From the NCBI GenBank assembly GCA_002215675.1, contig NGFH01000009.1, positions 299,501 through 363,500 on the forward strand: a stretch of 64,000 nucleotides of DNA. The letters run 5' to 3'. The notes beneath the pieces were generated by a model. The model was not told the origin of the DNA. It did not search any database and saw nothing but the letters and a program-made list of their open reading frames with translations. Source of the DNA: Bacteroidetes bacterium 2013_40CM_41_45 (GTDB taxonomy: Bacteria; Bacteroidota; Bacteroidia; AKYH767-A; 2013-40CM-41-45). Both the position numbers and the translations under genes were made by a program. Every line of letters starts with the position of its first letter. Position 1 is the first letter of the stretch. This document shows positions 18,202 through 27,007 of this stretch, piece by piece.

Positions 18202-20145
18202 ATGATAGTAACAGAAGAAATGCCAAATTCAGAGCAACCGCAAGTTGCTGAATCAACTCCACCTAAAAAACCTTATAATTTTGATTGGGATGCCGCTTCA
18301 AAAGCCGGCAGCGATTACAGTCCCGAAGAGCGTTCGCGCCTCGAAAACCTGTATAGTAACTCACTGACATCCATATCAGAAAATCAGATAATTGAAGGAA
18401 CAATTGTAGCCATATCAGATAAAGATGTGGTGGTGAATATTGGTTTCAAATCAGACGGTTTGATACCCTTTTCAGAATTCCGTCACCTGCCCGAAATGAA
18501 AGTGGGCGATAAGATTGAAGTGTTTGTAGAAAGCCAGGAAGACGTGAACGGGCAGTTGATTCTTTCACATAAAAGAGCGCGCGCCCAGAAATCATGGGAG
18601 CGTGTCAATAAATCATTGACCGATAATGAAGTTATCCAGGGATTTGTAAAGTGCCGCACTAAAGGCGGACTGATTGTAGACGTATTCGGTATCGAAGCAT
18701 TTTTGCCTGGCTCACAGATTGATGTAAAACCCATTCGTGATTATGATGTGTTTGTAGGCAAGACGATGGAGTTTAAAGTAGTGAAGATTAATAATGAGTT
18801 CAAGAATGTTGTGGTTTCGCATAAGATACTGATAGAGGAGGAGCTTGAGCAGCAGAAGTCAGAAATTATTTCCAAGCTTGAAAAAGGACAAGTGCTTGAA
18901 GGTACAGTTAAGAACATTACTTCATATGGAGTGTTTATGGATTTGGGAGGCGTTGACGGATTGCTTCATATCACCGACCTTTCGTGGGGAAGAATTTCTC
19001 ATCCGGAAGAGGTTGTAAAGCTCGATGAAAAAATCAACGTTGTAATTCTTGATTTCGATGACCAGAAAAAAAGAATTGCACTTGGGTTAAAGCAGCTTAC
19101 TCCGCATCCGTGGGCTACGCTCGATGAAAACCTGAAACCGGGCGATAAAATTAAAGGCAAAGTTGTGGTGCTCACCGATTACGGTGCATTTGTAGAGGTG
19201 GCTCCCGGCATTGAAGGATTGGTTCACGTTTCTGAAATGTCGTGGTCGCAGCATATGAGAAGCCCGCAGGACTTTATGAAAGTGGGCGACCAGATTGAAG
19301 CGGTAATTCTTACCCTTGACCGCGAAGAGCGCAAAATGTCTCTCGGCATCAAGCAGCTTACGCCTGACCCATGGTTGAACATCATGGAAAAATATCCTGT
19401 AGGTTCAAAACATAAAACCAAGGTACGCAACGTACAGAACTTCGGAGTATTTGTAGAACTGGAAGAAGGCATAGAGGGATTGGTTCACGTTTCTGACCTT
19501 ACATGGGGCAAAAAAGTGAAACACCCTTCAGAGTTTACTAAAGTCGGTGACGAAATGGAAGTGGTAGTTTTGGATGTGGATGCAGAACACCGCAGGATGA
19601 GTTTGGGCCACAAGCAACTCGAAGAAAATCCCTGGGATGTATTTGAAACTGTTTTTACTCTTGATTCAATTCATGAGGGAACCGTGCTTAAGGTAACTGA
19701 CAAAGGTGCCATCGTGGGATTGCAATATGGAATTGAAGCATTCGCTCCTTCCAAGCATATTATAAAAGAAGACAACACTACGCTGAAGGCCGATGAAAAG
19801 GCGCAGTTTAAAGTGATTGAATTCAGCAAAGAAAACCACCGTGTTGTTGTTTCACACTCGCGCCTGCACGAAGAAAAGCAAGCACAGACACGCGATGAAG
19901 AAGGGCAAAAAAGAAAGCACGATAGGGATGAAGGCAGCAGGGCAGTGAAGAAGATAAAAGAATCTATCGAGAAAACAACGCTTGGGGACCTTGATGTTTT
20001 ATCCAACCTGAAATCGGAAATGGAACAAACAGAAAAAAATGCTCCGGCCAAAGTAAAGAAGACGGAACCAAATAATTCGGCAGCGGCAGAAAGCCCGGAC
20101 GAGGAATCGGGCGCTTCTTCTGAAGATAAAAATGAAAGCAATTAA
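18202..20145 (+). CDS. rpsA: 30S ribosomal protein S1
   Basis: S1 recruits mRNA to the 30S subunit. The 647-residue protein has six S1 (OB-fold) repeats at about 59-125, 140-205, 226-295, 311-380, 396-466 and 483-550. The recurrent motif is VxNxTxYGVFMDLGGVDGLLH or EGIEGLVHVSDLTW. An N-terminal extension and a long charged C-terminal tail (about 555-647, rich in K, E and S) are normal for Bacteroidota S1. The start ATG at 18202 is used; a second ATG lies at codon 7. A strong terminator follows at 20151. Confidence 0.97.
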   Translation: MIVTEEMPNSEQPQVAESTPPKKPYNFDWDAASKAGSDYSPEERSRLENLYSNSLTSISENQIIEGTIVAISDKDVVVNIGFKSDGLIPFSEFRHLPEMKVGDKIEVFVESQEDVNGQLILSHKRARAQKSWERVNKSLTDNEVIQGFVKCRTKGGLIVDVFGIEAFLPGSQIDVKPIRDYDVFVGKTMEFKVVKINNEFKNVVVSHKILIEEELEQQKSEIISKLEKGQVLEGTVKNITSYGVFMDLGGVDGLLHITDLSWGRISHPEEVVKLDEKINVVILDFDDQKKRIALGLKQLTPHPWATLDENLKPGDKIKGKVVVLTDYGAFVEVAPGIEGLVHVSEMSWSQHMRSPQDFMKVGDQIEAVILTLDREERKMSLGIKQLTPDPWLNIMEKYPVGSKHKTKVRNVQNFGVFVELEEGIEGLVHVSDLTWGKKVKHPSEFTKVGDEMEVVVLDVDAEHRRMSLGHKQLEENPWDVFETVFTLDSIHEGTVLKVTDKGAIVGLQYGIEAFAPSKHIIKEDNTTLKADEKAQFKVIEFSKENHRVVVSHSRLHEEKQAQTRDEEGQKRKHDRDEGSRAVKKIKESIEKTTLGDLDVLSNLKSEMEQTEKNAPAKVKKTEPNNSAAAESPDEESGASSEDKNESN

Positions 20146-20150
20146 TGAAT

Positions 20151-20180
20151 CCCCCGTCAGCTGACGGGGGATTTTTTTTG
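20151..20180 (+). terminator. Rho-independent terminator after rpsA
   Basis: A perfect 10-bp stem, CCCCCGTCAG with CTGACGGGGG, is followed by ATTTTTTTT, five bases after the rpsA stop. Confidence 0.92.
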
Positions 20181-20209
20181 ACGGAATAAATTTGGAGAAT
20201 GTATCTTTG
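20177..20209 (+). promoter_or_regulatory. Candidate pyrR-pyrB promoter
   Basis: TTTG (20177-20180), a 21-base spacer, then TATCTTTG (20202-20209) match the Bacteroidota -33/-7 consensus at normal spacing. The -33 element overlaps the rpsA terminator tail. A leader of about 125 bases would follow. Confidence 0.55.
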
Positions 20210-20220
20210 ACAAGGTTACT

Positions 20221-20255
20221 AATAACTAATGATTACGAATGTTACGAATTACGAA
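20221..20255. repeat. Degenerate 7-base tandem array upstream of pyrR
   Basis: Units AATAACT, AATGATT, ACGAATG, TTACGAA, TTACGAA; further ACGAAT-like words follow. It lies in the presumed pyrR leader. Confidence 0.6.
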
Positions 20256-20340
20256 TACTGCAATATAAAAATGTGTGCCTAAATCTGATTCGTAATATTT
20301 GTTACCATTCGTTAATTAGCAAGCATAATAACTCAACAGG

Positions 20341-20886
20341 TTGAAAGAACTAGCGGATAAAAATATTTTCGGAATCACGCTGCAACGGCTGGCATACCAG
20401 CTTATAGAGGAGCATGACGATTTTTCAGACTCGGCATTAATCGGCTTGCAGCCACGCGGCATTTATCTTGCGCGCAGAATACGGGGAATACTTTCGGCCA
20501 TTCTTAAAAAAGATATTCAGCTTGGTGAACTGGACACAACTTTTTACCGCGATGATTTCCGGCACCATGAGCAGCCTATTATTCCCAGCGCCACGAATGT
20601 TGATTTCCTGATAGAAAATAAAAAAGTGATTTTGGTTGACGATGTGCTGTATACCGGAAGAACGATTCGTGCGGGGCTCGATGCCTTGCTTGCATTCGGA
20701 AGGCCTTCAAAAGTGGAATTGCTTGTTTTGGTTGACAGGCGCTACAGCCGCCAGGTTCCTGTTGAACCGGATTACGTAGGCATAGCGGTGGACACAATTG
20801 TTTCACAAAAAGTAAAAGTAAGCTGGAAAGAAACAGATGGAGAGGATGGCATTGTAATGATTTCAAATAAGGATAAGCATATATAA
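20341..20886 (+). CDS. pyrR: PyrR family bifunctional regulator / uracil phosphoribosyltransferase
   Basis: This 181-residue protein has the PRPP-binding signature VILVDDVLYTGRTIRAGLDA of type I phosphoribosyltransferases. It also has the PyrR-like start region and the LQPRGIYLARRI loop. In Firmicutes PyrR binds pyr mRNA and also converts uracil to UMP. In Bacteroidota the RNA-binding role is unproved, and no PyrR-binding loop was recognised in the leader. The start is TTG at 20341 with a purine-poor leader. pyrB follows 17 bases downstream, which confirms pyrimidine context. Confidence 0.93.
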   Translation: MKELADKNIFGITLQRLAYQLIEEHDDFSDSALIGLQPRGIYLARRIRGILSAILKKDIQLGELDTTFYRDDFRHHEQPIIPSATNVDFLIENKKVILVDDVLYTGRTIRAGLDALLAFGRPSKVELLVLVDRRYSRQVPVEPDYVGIAVDTIVSQKVKVSWKETDGEDGIVMISNKDKHI

Positions 20887-20903
20887 CGTATAACTTCCTT
20901 TAA

Positions 20904-21833
20904 ATGGAAAGTAAGCTAAGTGTAAATCACCTGCTCGGAATTAAAGACCTGAATGCTTCAGACATTGAATTAATTTTTACCACTGCCGATAATTTCAAAG
21001 AAGTTATCAATCGACCGATTAAAAAAGTTCCTTCGCTTCGTGACATTACCATTTCCAATTTATTTTTCGAAAGTTCCACCCGCACACGGCTTTCTTTTGA
21101 GCTTGCAGAAAAACGCCTGAGCGCTGACGTCATCAATTTTTCTGCTTCCGGTTCTTCGGTAAGCAAAGGCGAAACGCTTATTGACACTGTAAATAATATT
21201 CTCGCCATGAAAGTAGACATGGTGGTAATGCGCCATCCCAACCCCGGTGCGGCTGTGTTTCTTTCTAAACATATTAAAGCAAGAATTGTAAATGCAGGAG
21301 ACGGCACCAACGAGCATCCTACTCAGGCATTGCTCGATGCGTATTCCATCCGCGAAAAATTTGGTAAGGTAAAAGGAAAAAAAGTGGTCATTGTAGGAGA
21401 CATCATGCACTCACGCGTGGCGCTGTCCAATATTTTCTGCCTGCAAAAATTAGGAGCTGAAATCATGGTTTGCGGGCCGACCACCTTGATGCCGAAATAT
21501 ATTTCTCAGCTGGGAGTAAAAGTTGAACACAATCTTAAAAAAGCTCTCGAGTGGTGCGACATAGCCAATATGCTGCGCATACAACTCGAGCGTCAGGACA
21601 TACGGTACTTCCCTTCGTTGAGAGAATACATTATGCTTTATGGAGTCAACAAACAATTGCTTGATTCACTTTCAAAAAGAATCACCATCATGCACCCCGG
21701 GCCCATTAACCGCGGAGTTGAAATTACCAGCGATGTTGCCGACTCCGCTCAATCCATCATTCTTGAACAGGTAGAAAACGGTGTAGCTGTGCGTATGGCA
21801 GTGCTTTACCTGCTTGCAGGAGCGAAGAACTGA
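20904..21833 (+). CDS. pyrB: Aspartate carbamoyltransferase catalytic subunit
   Basis: The enzyme condenses carbamoyl phosphate and aspartate, the first committed step of UMP synthesis. The 309-residue protein has the carbamoyl-phosphate motif SSTRTRLSFE (about 53-62), the conserved HPTQALLD motif near 135 and MHPGPINRGVEI near 260, all diagnostic for PyrB. No regulatory chain (pyrI) gene follows, which fits the unregulated bacterial class. It is co-transcribed with pyrR (17-base gap). A short heptamer array begins just after its stop. Confidence 0.97.
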   Translation: MESKLSVNHLLGIKDLNASDIELIFTTADNFKEVINRPIKKVPSLRDITISNLFFESSTRTRLSFELAEKRLSADVINFSASGSSVSKGETLIDTVNNILAMKVDMVVMRHPNPGAAVFLSKHIKARIVNAGDGTNEHPTQALLDAYSIREKFGKVKGKKVVIVGDIMHSRVALSNIFCLQKLGAEIMVCGPTTLMPKYISQLGVKVEHNLKKALEWCDIANMLRIQLERQDIRYFPSLREYIMLYGVNKQLLDSLSKRITIMHPGPINRGVEITSDVADSAQSIILEQVENGVAVRMAVLYLLAGAKN

Positions 21834-21834
21834 A

Positions 21835-21855
21835 GTACGATTTACGGGTTACAAT
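21835..21855. repeat. Short 7-base tandem array (3 units)
   Basis: GTACGAT, TTACGGG, TTACAAT between the convergent pyrB and membrane-protein genes. Confidence 0.45.
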
Positions 21856-21857
21856 TT

Positions 21858-22370
21858 TTAGAAATACCTGACGATGCTCATTGCGATAGCGGCCAGGAAA
21901 ACAAACCCCGCCATTACGTTTGTTGTCTTAAACAATTTATTGCGCAGCTTCAGTAATTCCTGCTGTTGCTCGGCAGAGGGCGGAGTTCCTGACGCGGCAG
22001 CCGATGCGCCGATAGCAGCAATGCGGTTTACGGTTGGCAGATTAATGGCAAGCCCCAGGATAAATGCAATGAGTGCAAACGTTCCGCCGGTACTGATGAT
22101 GATGCCGTGCGGTGTGCCGAACCAATAAGACTGAAACCCGCCCGAGAGCTGATATATCAGCAGGATTCCGCCAAGGACGGTAAACACACCTGTTACCATC
22201 ATTACAATGGGAAGTTTATTGGTGCGCGAGAGCTGCTGCATGAATTTACCGCCATCAGGACCCAGCGCTTTTACGGTTGGAACTATAAACCAGGCGAGAT
22301 ACATGATAGAGCCCGCCCAAAAGATGGCGCTTACTATATGAATGAAACGGAGAAGAATCAGGTATTCCAT
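21858..22370 (-). CDS. Four-helix integral membrane protein (CopD/DUF2269-like)
   Basis: The 170-residue protein has four hydrophobic helices at about 5-27, 53-75, 88-112 and 150-169. The first contains RFIHIVSAIFWAGS; His plus the FWAGS turn is a pattern shared by CopD-like and DUF2269-like membrane proteins, some of which bind haem or copper. The loop between helices 3 and 4 is alanine- and proline-rich (AAASGTPPSAEQQQ). No partner gene is adjacent; it is convergent with pyrB and divergent from the glycosyltransferase gene. The function is unknown. Confidence 0.7.
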   Translation of the reverse strand: MEYLILLRFIHIVSAIFWAGSIMYLAWFIVPTVKALGPDGGKFMQQLSRTNKLPIVMMVTGVFTVLGGILLIYQLSGGFQSYWFGTPHGIIISTGGTFALIAFILGLAINLPTVNRIAAIGASAAASGTPPSAEQQQELLKLRNKLFKTTNVMAGFVFLAAIAMSIVRYF

Positions 22371-22515
22371 AGCGTTTGATTTTTGGTTTGTGTAAACGTA
22401 AATGTTTTTTTTAAATAAGCAAAAGCTTTATATGTTGCTTTTTTCTAAGCCAGGCGCTTTTTTTCAGATGAATACATGAGAAATTGGCAAAGAGCTATTC
22501 CTTGAAGCGAATAAT

Positions 22516-22523
22516 TATTTTTG
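22516..22523 (+). promoter_or_regulatory. Candidate -7 box for the GT4 gene
   Basis: TATTTTTG fits TAnnTTTG and lies 14 bases before the GTG at 22538. It falls inside the longer TTG-initiated frame, which argues for the internal start. Confidence 0.4.
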
Positions 22524-22537
22524 ACCAAAACATTTTT

Positions 22538-23662
22538 GTGGTTATAGCGGTTAACGCGAGGTTATTGCTCAAGGATAAGCTGGAAGGCATAGGCAGGTTT
22601 GCGCATGAAACGCTGAAAAGAATTACCGTAGCTCATCCAGAGCACGAATTTATTTTTCTGTTCGACCGCAAGTTTGACGAGGAATTTATTTATTCCTCTA
22701 ACATTAATCCTGTAATTATTTCACCGCCGGCACGGCACCCGTTGCTATGGTACTGGTGGTTCGAACATTCGCTGCCTAAATTTTTCAAAAATGTAAAGGC
22801 CGACCTTTTTCTTTCGCCTGACGGTTATCTTTCACTGAAAGCAAACGTCCGTTCGCTTCCTGTGATTCACGATATAAACTTCGAGCATTATCCTGATTCA
22901 CTTCCCTCAACCTTCAGCAGGTATTACCGATATTATTTTCCACGCTATGCACGCAAGGCAGCGCGTATTGCTACGGTGTCTGAATTTTCAAAAGGAGATA
23001 TAGCTTCAACCTATTCCATAAACCCTGAAAAGATTGATGTGGTTTATAATGGAGTAAGTGAGGGATTCATTCCCCTTGATGAAAAGTCCATTCAGCAAAC
23101 ACAAAATAAATATTCAGACGGAGTGCCTTACTTTCTTTTTACCAGTGCTATTCACGAGCGAAAAAATATTCAGAATCTTTTAAAGGCGTTTGATTTATTC
23201 CGCAACGGTGTAAGTGAGAATGTGAAACTGATTCTTGCCGGTAATAAAAAATGGTGGACAGCTTCTATGGAGCAGGTATATGCTTCGATGCAGCATAAAG
23301 ATGATGTTATTTTAACCGGGAGAATTTCTGACAATGAGTTGCAACAGCTTACAGGGTCTGCGTTAGCAATGGTTTATGTTTCCCTGTTTGAAGGGTTCGG
23401 AGTGCCGGTGCTTGAAGCCATGCGCTCCCATGTTCCTGTCATTGCTTCAGATACGACATCGCTTCCTGAAGTATGCGGAGACGCTGCCCTGCTGGTGGCG
23501 CCTGACTCGGTAAGCGCCATTGCCGAAGCCCTGCAGAAAATGTGGAGAGACCCGGCATTGCGTAAATCATTTATTGAAAAGGGGGTTCATCGCAGTGAGA
23601 ACTTTACCTGGAATAAGACGGCTGATTTGCTTTGGAAGAGTGTAGAAAAGGCAATGAAATAG
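22538..23662 (+). CDS. GT4-family glycosyltransferase (GT-B fold)
   Basis: The frame is open from a TTG at 22484, but homologous Bacteroidota proteins start at the first beta strand ([22 protein letters not shown]). The GTG at 22538 is therefore preferred, giving 374 residues. The C-terminal half has the GT4 nucleotide-sugar pocket: [17 protein letters not shown], then [10 protein letters not shown] (the EX7E-type motif), and [13 protein letters not shown]. It would add a sugar to a lipid-linked or surface glycan in the cytoplasm. No neighbouring polysaccharide genes are present, so the substrate is unknown. Confidence 0.9.
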   Translation: MVIAVNARLLLKDKLEGIGRFAHETLKRITVAHPEHEFIFLFDRKFDEEFIYSSNINPVIISPPARHPLLWYWWFEHSLPKFFKNVKADLFLSPDGYLSLKANVRSLPVIHDINFEHYPDSLPSTFSRYYRYYFPRYARKAARIATVSEFSKGDIASTYSINPEKIDVVYNGVSEGFIPLDEKSIQQTQNKYSDGVPYFLFTSAIHERKNIQNLLKAFDLFRNGVSENVKLILAGNKKWWTASMEQVYASMQHKDDVILTGRISDNELQQLTGSALAMVYVSLFEGFGVPVLEAMRSHVPVIASDTTSLPEVCGDAALLVAPDSVSAIAEALQKMWRDPALRKSFIEKGVHRSENFTWNKTADLLWKSVEKAMK

Positions 23663-23675
23663 TTAAAAAATGTTC

Positions 23676-23735
23676 ACCACGGAAGCACGGAGGCACAGGA
23701 AAATTTTTATCTCTGTGTCCCGGTGCCTCTGTGGT
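23676..23735. repeat. Imperfect inverted repeat downstream of the GT4 gene
   Basis: Arms ACCACGGAAGCACGG... and the complement of ...GGTGCCTCTGTGGT pair at about 18 of 25 positions around an AT-rich loop. Sequences of the type ACCACGGAGGCACGGAG are seen as dispersed repeats in many bacterial genomes. It may also act as a terminator. Confidence 0.55.
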
Positions 23736-23772
23736 AAGTCTTTTTTAGCATTAATTTTCTTTTTTTGAGGGC

Positions 23773-23802
23773 TTGGCAGTTATCAGGTATTGTATATATT
23801 TG
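23773..23802 (+). promoter_or_regulatory. rplS-rpmE2 promoter
   Basis: TTGG (23773-23776), an 18-base spacer and TATATTTG (23795-23802) form the best Bacteroidota promoter in the window. The rplS ATG lies about 80 bases downstream, beyond a heptamer array. Confidence 0.65.
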
Positions 23803-23841
23803 CCGTCCCGAAAAAAGCCGTTATATCAGCAATAATTAAAG

Positions 23842-23876
23842 CGTATAACGAAATAACTCATAACATATAACTCACT
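23842..23876. repeat. Degenerate 7-base tandem array, 5 units
   Basis: Units CGTATAA, CGAAATA, ACTCATA, ACATATA, ACTCACT, ending 7 bases before the rplS ATG, so it occupies the mRNA leader. Confidence 0.7.
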
Positions 23877-23883
23877 CTCGGTC

Positions 23884-24234
23884 ATGGATTTAGTGAAATT
23901 TGCAGAAGAAAAGCTGATAGAGCATAAAAAGTACCCTGATTTTAAAGCCGGTGACACTATTACTGTGCACTACCGGATTATAGAAGGTAACAAGGAACGT
24001 ATTCAGCAGTTCCAGGGAACGGTGCTGCAGCGCAAAGGTGCGGGGCTTCGCCAGACCTTTACGGTTCGTAAGATTTCTAATGGAGTAGGCGTGGAGCGTA
24101 TTTTTCCCCTGTACTCTCCAAAGATTGATAAGATTGAACTGGATAAAAGAGGTGTAGTTCGCAGGGCGCGTATTTACTACCTGCGCAAAACCGTTGGAAA
24201 GAAATCGCGTATCGAAGAAGAAGTAGAATCATAA
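23884..24234 (+). CDS. rplS: 50S ribosomal protein L19
   Basis: This 116-residue protein has the full L19 pattern: [13 protein letters not shown] near the N-terminus, the [14 protein letters not shown] block, and the C-terminal [20 protein letters not shown]19 sits at the 30S-50S interface. A clear promoter lies upstream and rpmE2 follows after 33 bases. In this window the L19 gene is not next to trmD/rimM, its partners in many other phyla. Confidence 0.98.
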   Translation: MDLVKFAEEKLIEHKKYPDFKAGDTITVHYRIIEGNKERIQQFQGTVLQRKGAGLRQTFTVRKISNGVGVERIFPLYSPKIDKIELDKRGVVRRARIYYLRKTVGKKSRIEEEVES

Positions 24235-24267
24235 TTTATTATTAAATTCAAGCATCCAAATTAAGTC

Positions 24268-24546
24268 ATGAAAAAAGAAATTCACCCTAAGGAATACCGC
24301 CTCGTTGTGTTTAAAGATATCTCTGTCGATTATGCTTTTCTTACCCGCTCGGCAGTGCAGACCAAAGAAACCATCAAGTGGACCGATGGAAAAGAATACC
24401 CGTTGGTGAAGCTTGAAATTTCTCACATGTCACACCCTTACTACACCGGTAAGATGAAGCTGATTGATACGGCAGGACGCGTTGATAAATTCAAGAGCCG
24501 CGCTGCAAAAAGTACCGCTGCTAAAAAGAAAGATAAAGACGCTTAA
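24268..24546 (+). CDS. rpmE2: 50S ribosomal protein L31, type B (zinc-independent)
   Basis: The 92-residue protein begins [17 protein letters not shown] and contains [21 protein letters not shown], the L31 type B signature. The CxxC zinc site of type A L31 is missing, and the extra internal segment of type B is present. The lysine- and alanine-rich tail is typical. It shares the rplS transcript and is followed by a strong terminator. Confidence 0.97.
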   Translation: MKKEIHPKEYRLVVFKDISVDYAFLTRSAVQTKETIKWTDGKEYPLVKLEISHMSHPYYTGKMKLIDTAGRVDKFKSRAAKSTAAKKKDKDA

Positions 24547-24565
24547 AGAATAATTTTTTTTTGCT

Positions 24566-24597
24566 CCCCTTCGGCTTTTTGACGAAGGGGTTTTTTA
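24566..24597 (+). terminator. Rho-independent terminator after rpmE2
   Basis: Stem CCCCTTCG with CGAAGGGG, loop GCTTTTTGA, then TTTTTTATTT. Confidence 0.9.
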
Positions 24598-24962
24598 TTT
24601 GATGCCGCTGCGTTCCGGTAATTGAAAACGTATTCCGTTTCCCCCATAATTTTCAGCAGAACTTAAATTACGCTTACATTCACTTACGTAAGGTTTTTTA
24701 AAAAAGTATTATAAAACTGCCTTTAAGCACTCAAAATAAAAAACATCAAACCGTTCCAACGGTTTCAGGCATTATGTTTTTCTGCTTGTGAAACACCCGT
24801 TTCCATAGGTATTCTGCCTTCTTTTATCCGCTAACACAGACCACTGTTGTGTGAAGTACCTGATGTAATATTTTATGTAAGAAATCTGCTCTGATTTTTT
24901 TAACAGGGCATGCCCATCTAAGTATAATTGCCCGTGAATGTTTCTGATTAAACTATACGGGT
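24598..24962. other. Intergenic region with a perfect 18-base palindrome
   Basis: About 365 bases without a coding frame. The only structured item seen is an 18-base perfect palindrome (AAACCGTTCCAACGGTTT, 24748-24765), a possible operator or small hairpin. No RNA family or clear promoter was recognised in front of the T9SS gene. Confidence 0.4.
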
Positions 24963-26405
24963 ATGCGATTAAAACTTAAGATTCAGCCGACTCCCAAAAT
25001 GAGGGAGAAACGAGCCACCAGGATTCTGGTGGCAAGTGCGGGGCTTTCCATCCTGTTCTTCTCGATTGCTTTTATTTATCTCAATCTTGGCAATGAAAAG
25101 AAGTCGCGTGCTACCGCTCCGTCTGCCAATCTTAACCAGGCCAGAAACGGAACAGATGCCGCTCCCACAAGTCCTGTTAGCTGGGTGAATGGAAATCTTG
25201 GCGGAAGCCAGGCGCATTATGTTGAAGGGATGTCCTCACCGTTTCAATGTATAATGACTGATTTGCCCATTGGCGCGCAGGTGACTTTGATTATCGGGTA
25301 TGATGTAACAAACAGCAGCAAGAACGCTTACGATTATCTCACTCATTACAACCACATTTTGCCGCACATGTTTGCATTACACAACACTCCTGAAACCATT
25401 GACCCTCTCGTTGGTACCGGCTTATCAGCCGGAACTGTTTTCACTACTTATCCGATTCCAGCACCTTCTTCGGCAGGTTCGCCTGTTGCCGGGCAACCAA
25501 CCGCCAGCTTTAATGCTTTAGCTTCAAGCGAAAAATTAATGACACTATTTAATGGAACTATTGATACCATATATTATGTTGTAGAAGGAAGCTTGGCTCT
25601 AGCCACATCTGAAACTCAAATTGCTGTTAAGTTTACACCATCTGCAGCTACTGCTGTTCTTGTATGGGGAGGGCATATAGGCAGCCGCGCTGATTGGGGA
25701 TATACAAGCGGCAGTCCTAATTCTGCCGGCAGTATAAGTGGTTCACCATTTCACATGCGTTTGAAAAGCTGGAGCTATGGCTCGCTGGGAAGCCAGGATC
25801 GCGGGCTTGCAGGAGGCGCTGTTTTGGGTCCGCCGGCACCGTTGCCGGTAACCATTATCAGCTTCAGCGGAATTGCAGTGCCCCATGGAATTCAGCTCAG
25901 CTGGAATACGGCTGAAGAAACGAACAACGACTATTTCACTCTTGAACGCTCCTCTGACGGAATCAATTACGAAGCCATTGATAACATTGATGGTTCAGGA
26001 AATACATCGCATACGGTTCAGTACACTTACGTGGATGAATCCCCCGACAATGGGGTTAATTACTATCGCCTAAGCCAAACTGATTTTGATGGTTCACAAA
26101 GAACCTTCGAACCGATAAGCGTTACCGGTGGCAAAGATGCTTCATCGCTTTCTGTCGTTAACGTTTACCCCAATCCGTTTAACGGAGATTTTCTTCTTAC
26201 CTATCACTCTGATGAAAAGACGACCACGGTTCTTGAAATACTGAATCCCGAGGGAAAGCGTGTGTATTCTGAAGCACTCAAGTCAGGTTCGGGAGTTAAT
26301 GTATACGACTTTAACAGCAAGATACAACTGTCTCACGGAATTTATTTTGTAGCTCTTTCGCAAGGAAAAAACAGAACGGAAGCAATAAGAATTGTAAAAA
26401 AATAA
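24963..26405 (+). CDS. T9SS-secreted protein with unknown N-terminal domain
   Basis: The 480-residue protein has an N-terminal hydrophobic segment (about 22-44, LVASAGLSILFFSIAFIYL). An unrecognised domain (about 60-290) follows, rich in G, S, T and P, with SWVNGNLGGSQAHYVEG. Next is a fibronectin-like module common before sorting domains (VTIISFSGIAVPHGIQLSWN... VNYYRLSQTDFDG). The C-terminal T9SS type A sorting domain has NVYPNPFNGDF and ends EAIRIVKK. It should be exported by Sec and then carried to the surface by T9SS. The long n-region before the hydrophobic segment is unusual. It has its own terminator. Confidence 0.85.
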   Translation: MRLKLKIQPTPKMREKRATRILVASAGLSILFFSIAFIYLNLGNEKKSRATAPSANLNQARNGTDAAPTSPVSWVNGNLGGSQAHYVEGMSSPFQCIMTDLPIGAQVTLIIGYDVTNSSKNAYDYLTHYNHILPHMFALHNTPETIDPLVGTGLSAGTVFTTYPIPAPSSAGSPVAGQPTASFNALASSEKLMTLFNGTIDTIYYVVEGSLALATSETQIAVKFTPSAATAVLVWGGHIGSRADWGYTSGSPNSAGSISGSPFHMRLKSWSYGSLGSQDRGLAGGAVLGPPAPLPVTIISFSGIAVPHGIQLSWNTAEETNNDYFTLERSSDGINYEAIDNIDGSGNTSHTVQYTYVDESPDNGVNYYRLSQTDFDGSQRTFEPISVTGGKDASSLSVVNVYPNPFNGDFLLTYHSDEKTTTVLEILNPEGKRVYSEALKSGSGVNVYDFNSKIQLSHGIYFVALSQGKNRTEAIRIVKK

Positions 26406-26423
26406 AACGATTAGCCCCCGTCT

Positions 26424-26462
26424 AAAAAACGTCCTCTGCATACATGGAGGGCGTTTTTTTAT
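26424..26462 (+). terminator. Terminator after the T9SS gene
   Basis: Stem ACGTCCTC / GGAGGGCGT flanked by an A-run and a T-run (GTTTTTTTAT). Confidence 0.8.
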
Positions 26463-26534
26463 ATTCATTAAGGATATGCTTTACTTTAACGAATGTCTTT
26501 TTGTTTCCTTCACATTGATGAGGCTGCCGTTTCA

Positions 26535-26542
26535 TATATTTG
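26535..26542 (+). promoter_or_regulatory. Candidate -7 box for the lipoprotein/propeller pair
   Basis: TATATTTG, with a TTGA at 26515-26518 (16-base spacer), 19 bases before the GTG start. Confidence 0.5.
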
Positions 26543-26561
26543 CTAAACTAAAAACCAAAGG

Positions 26562-26987
26562 GTGAAAAAAGTTTTACATCGGCATAAAACAATATTCTCT
26601 TTTATGTTTTTCTCCCTGATGGTGGGAATGACTTTTTATGCGTGCCAGAAAAAGGCGGAGATGCCCATTCCGGTTCATCCTAAAAAGGCAACGCTTGATG
26701 TGCAGGTGCTGCATCATTACTGGACGATTCCCAATATTGCGGTATACCTTAAAAAAAATGTGATAGATTTTCCCGGTAAGGATTCCACTTTGTACGACAC
26801 GTACCAGGTAACCAACCAGGCAGGAAATGTTGAGTTCAGGGATTTAGAGTATGGCAATTATTATTTATATGTAAAGGGATGGGACCCCGTATTTTATGCT
26901 ACGGTAATAGGATATAAGCCCGTGGTGATAAGCGATTCTTCTGCTGCCGGCGGAATTATTGACGACAGAGTTTTTGTAAGCGAATAA
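26562..26987 (+). CDS. Small lipoprotein with carboxypeptidase-regulatory/Ig-like fold (predicted)
   Basis: The 141-residue product starts at a GTG and has a lipoprotein signal with lipobox YAC (Cys about 28). The mature part (ATLDVQVLHHYWTIPNIAVYL ... NVEFRDLEYGNYYLYVKGWDP) has the alternating beta pattern of small Ig-like or transthyretin-like domains that bind or present a partner. That fold is inference. It is 20 bases upstream of the propeller lipoprotein gene, and the two probably form an operon on the outer face of a membrane. Confidence 0.65.
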   Translation: MKKVLHRHKTIFSFMFFSLMVGMTFYACQKKAEMPIPVHPKKATLDVQVLHHYWTIPNIAVYLKKNVIDFPGKDSTLYDTYQVTNQAGNVEFRDLEYGNYYLYVKGWDPVFYATVIGYKPVVISDSSAAGGIIDDRVFVSE

Positions 26988-27007
26988 TCATAATCATCTT
27001 TCTGTCT

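Noticed and set aside
20210-20340. PyrR-binding attenuator in the pyrR leader
   Set aside because: No conserved PyrR-binding loop or terminator/antiterminator pair was seen; the leader is mainly degenerate heptamer repeat.
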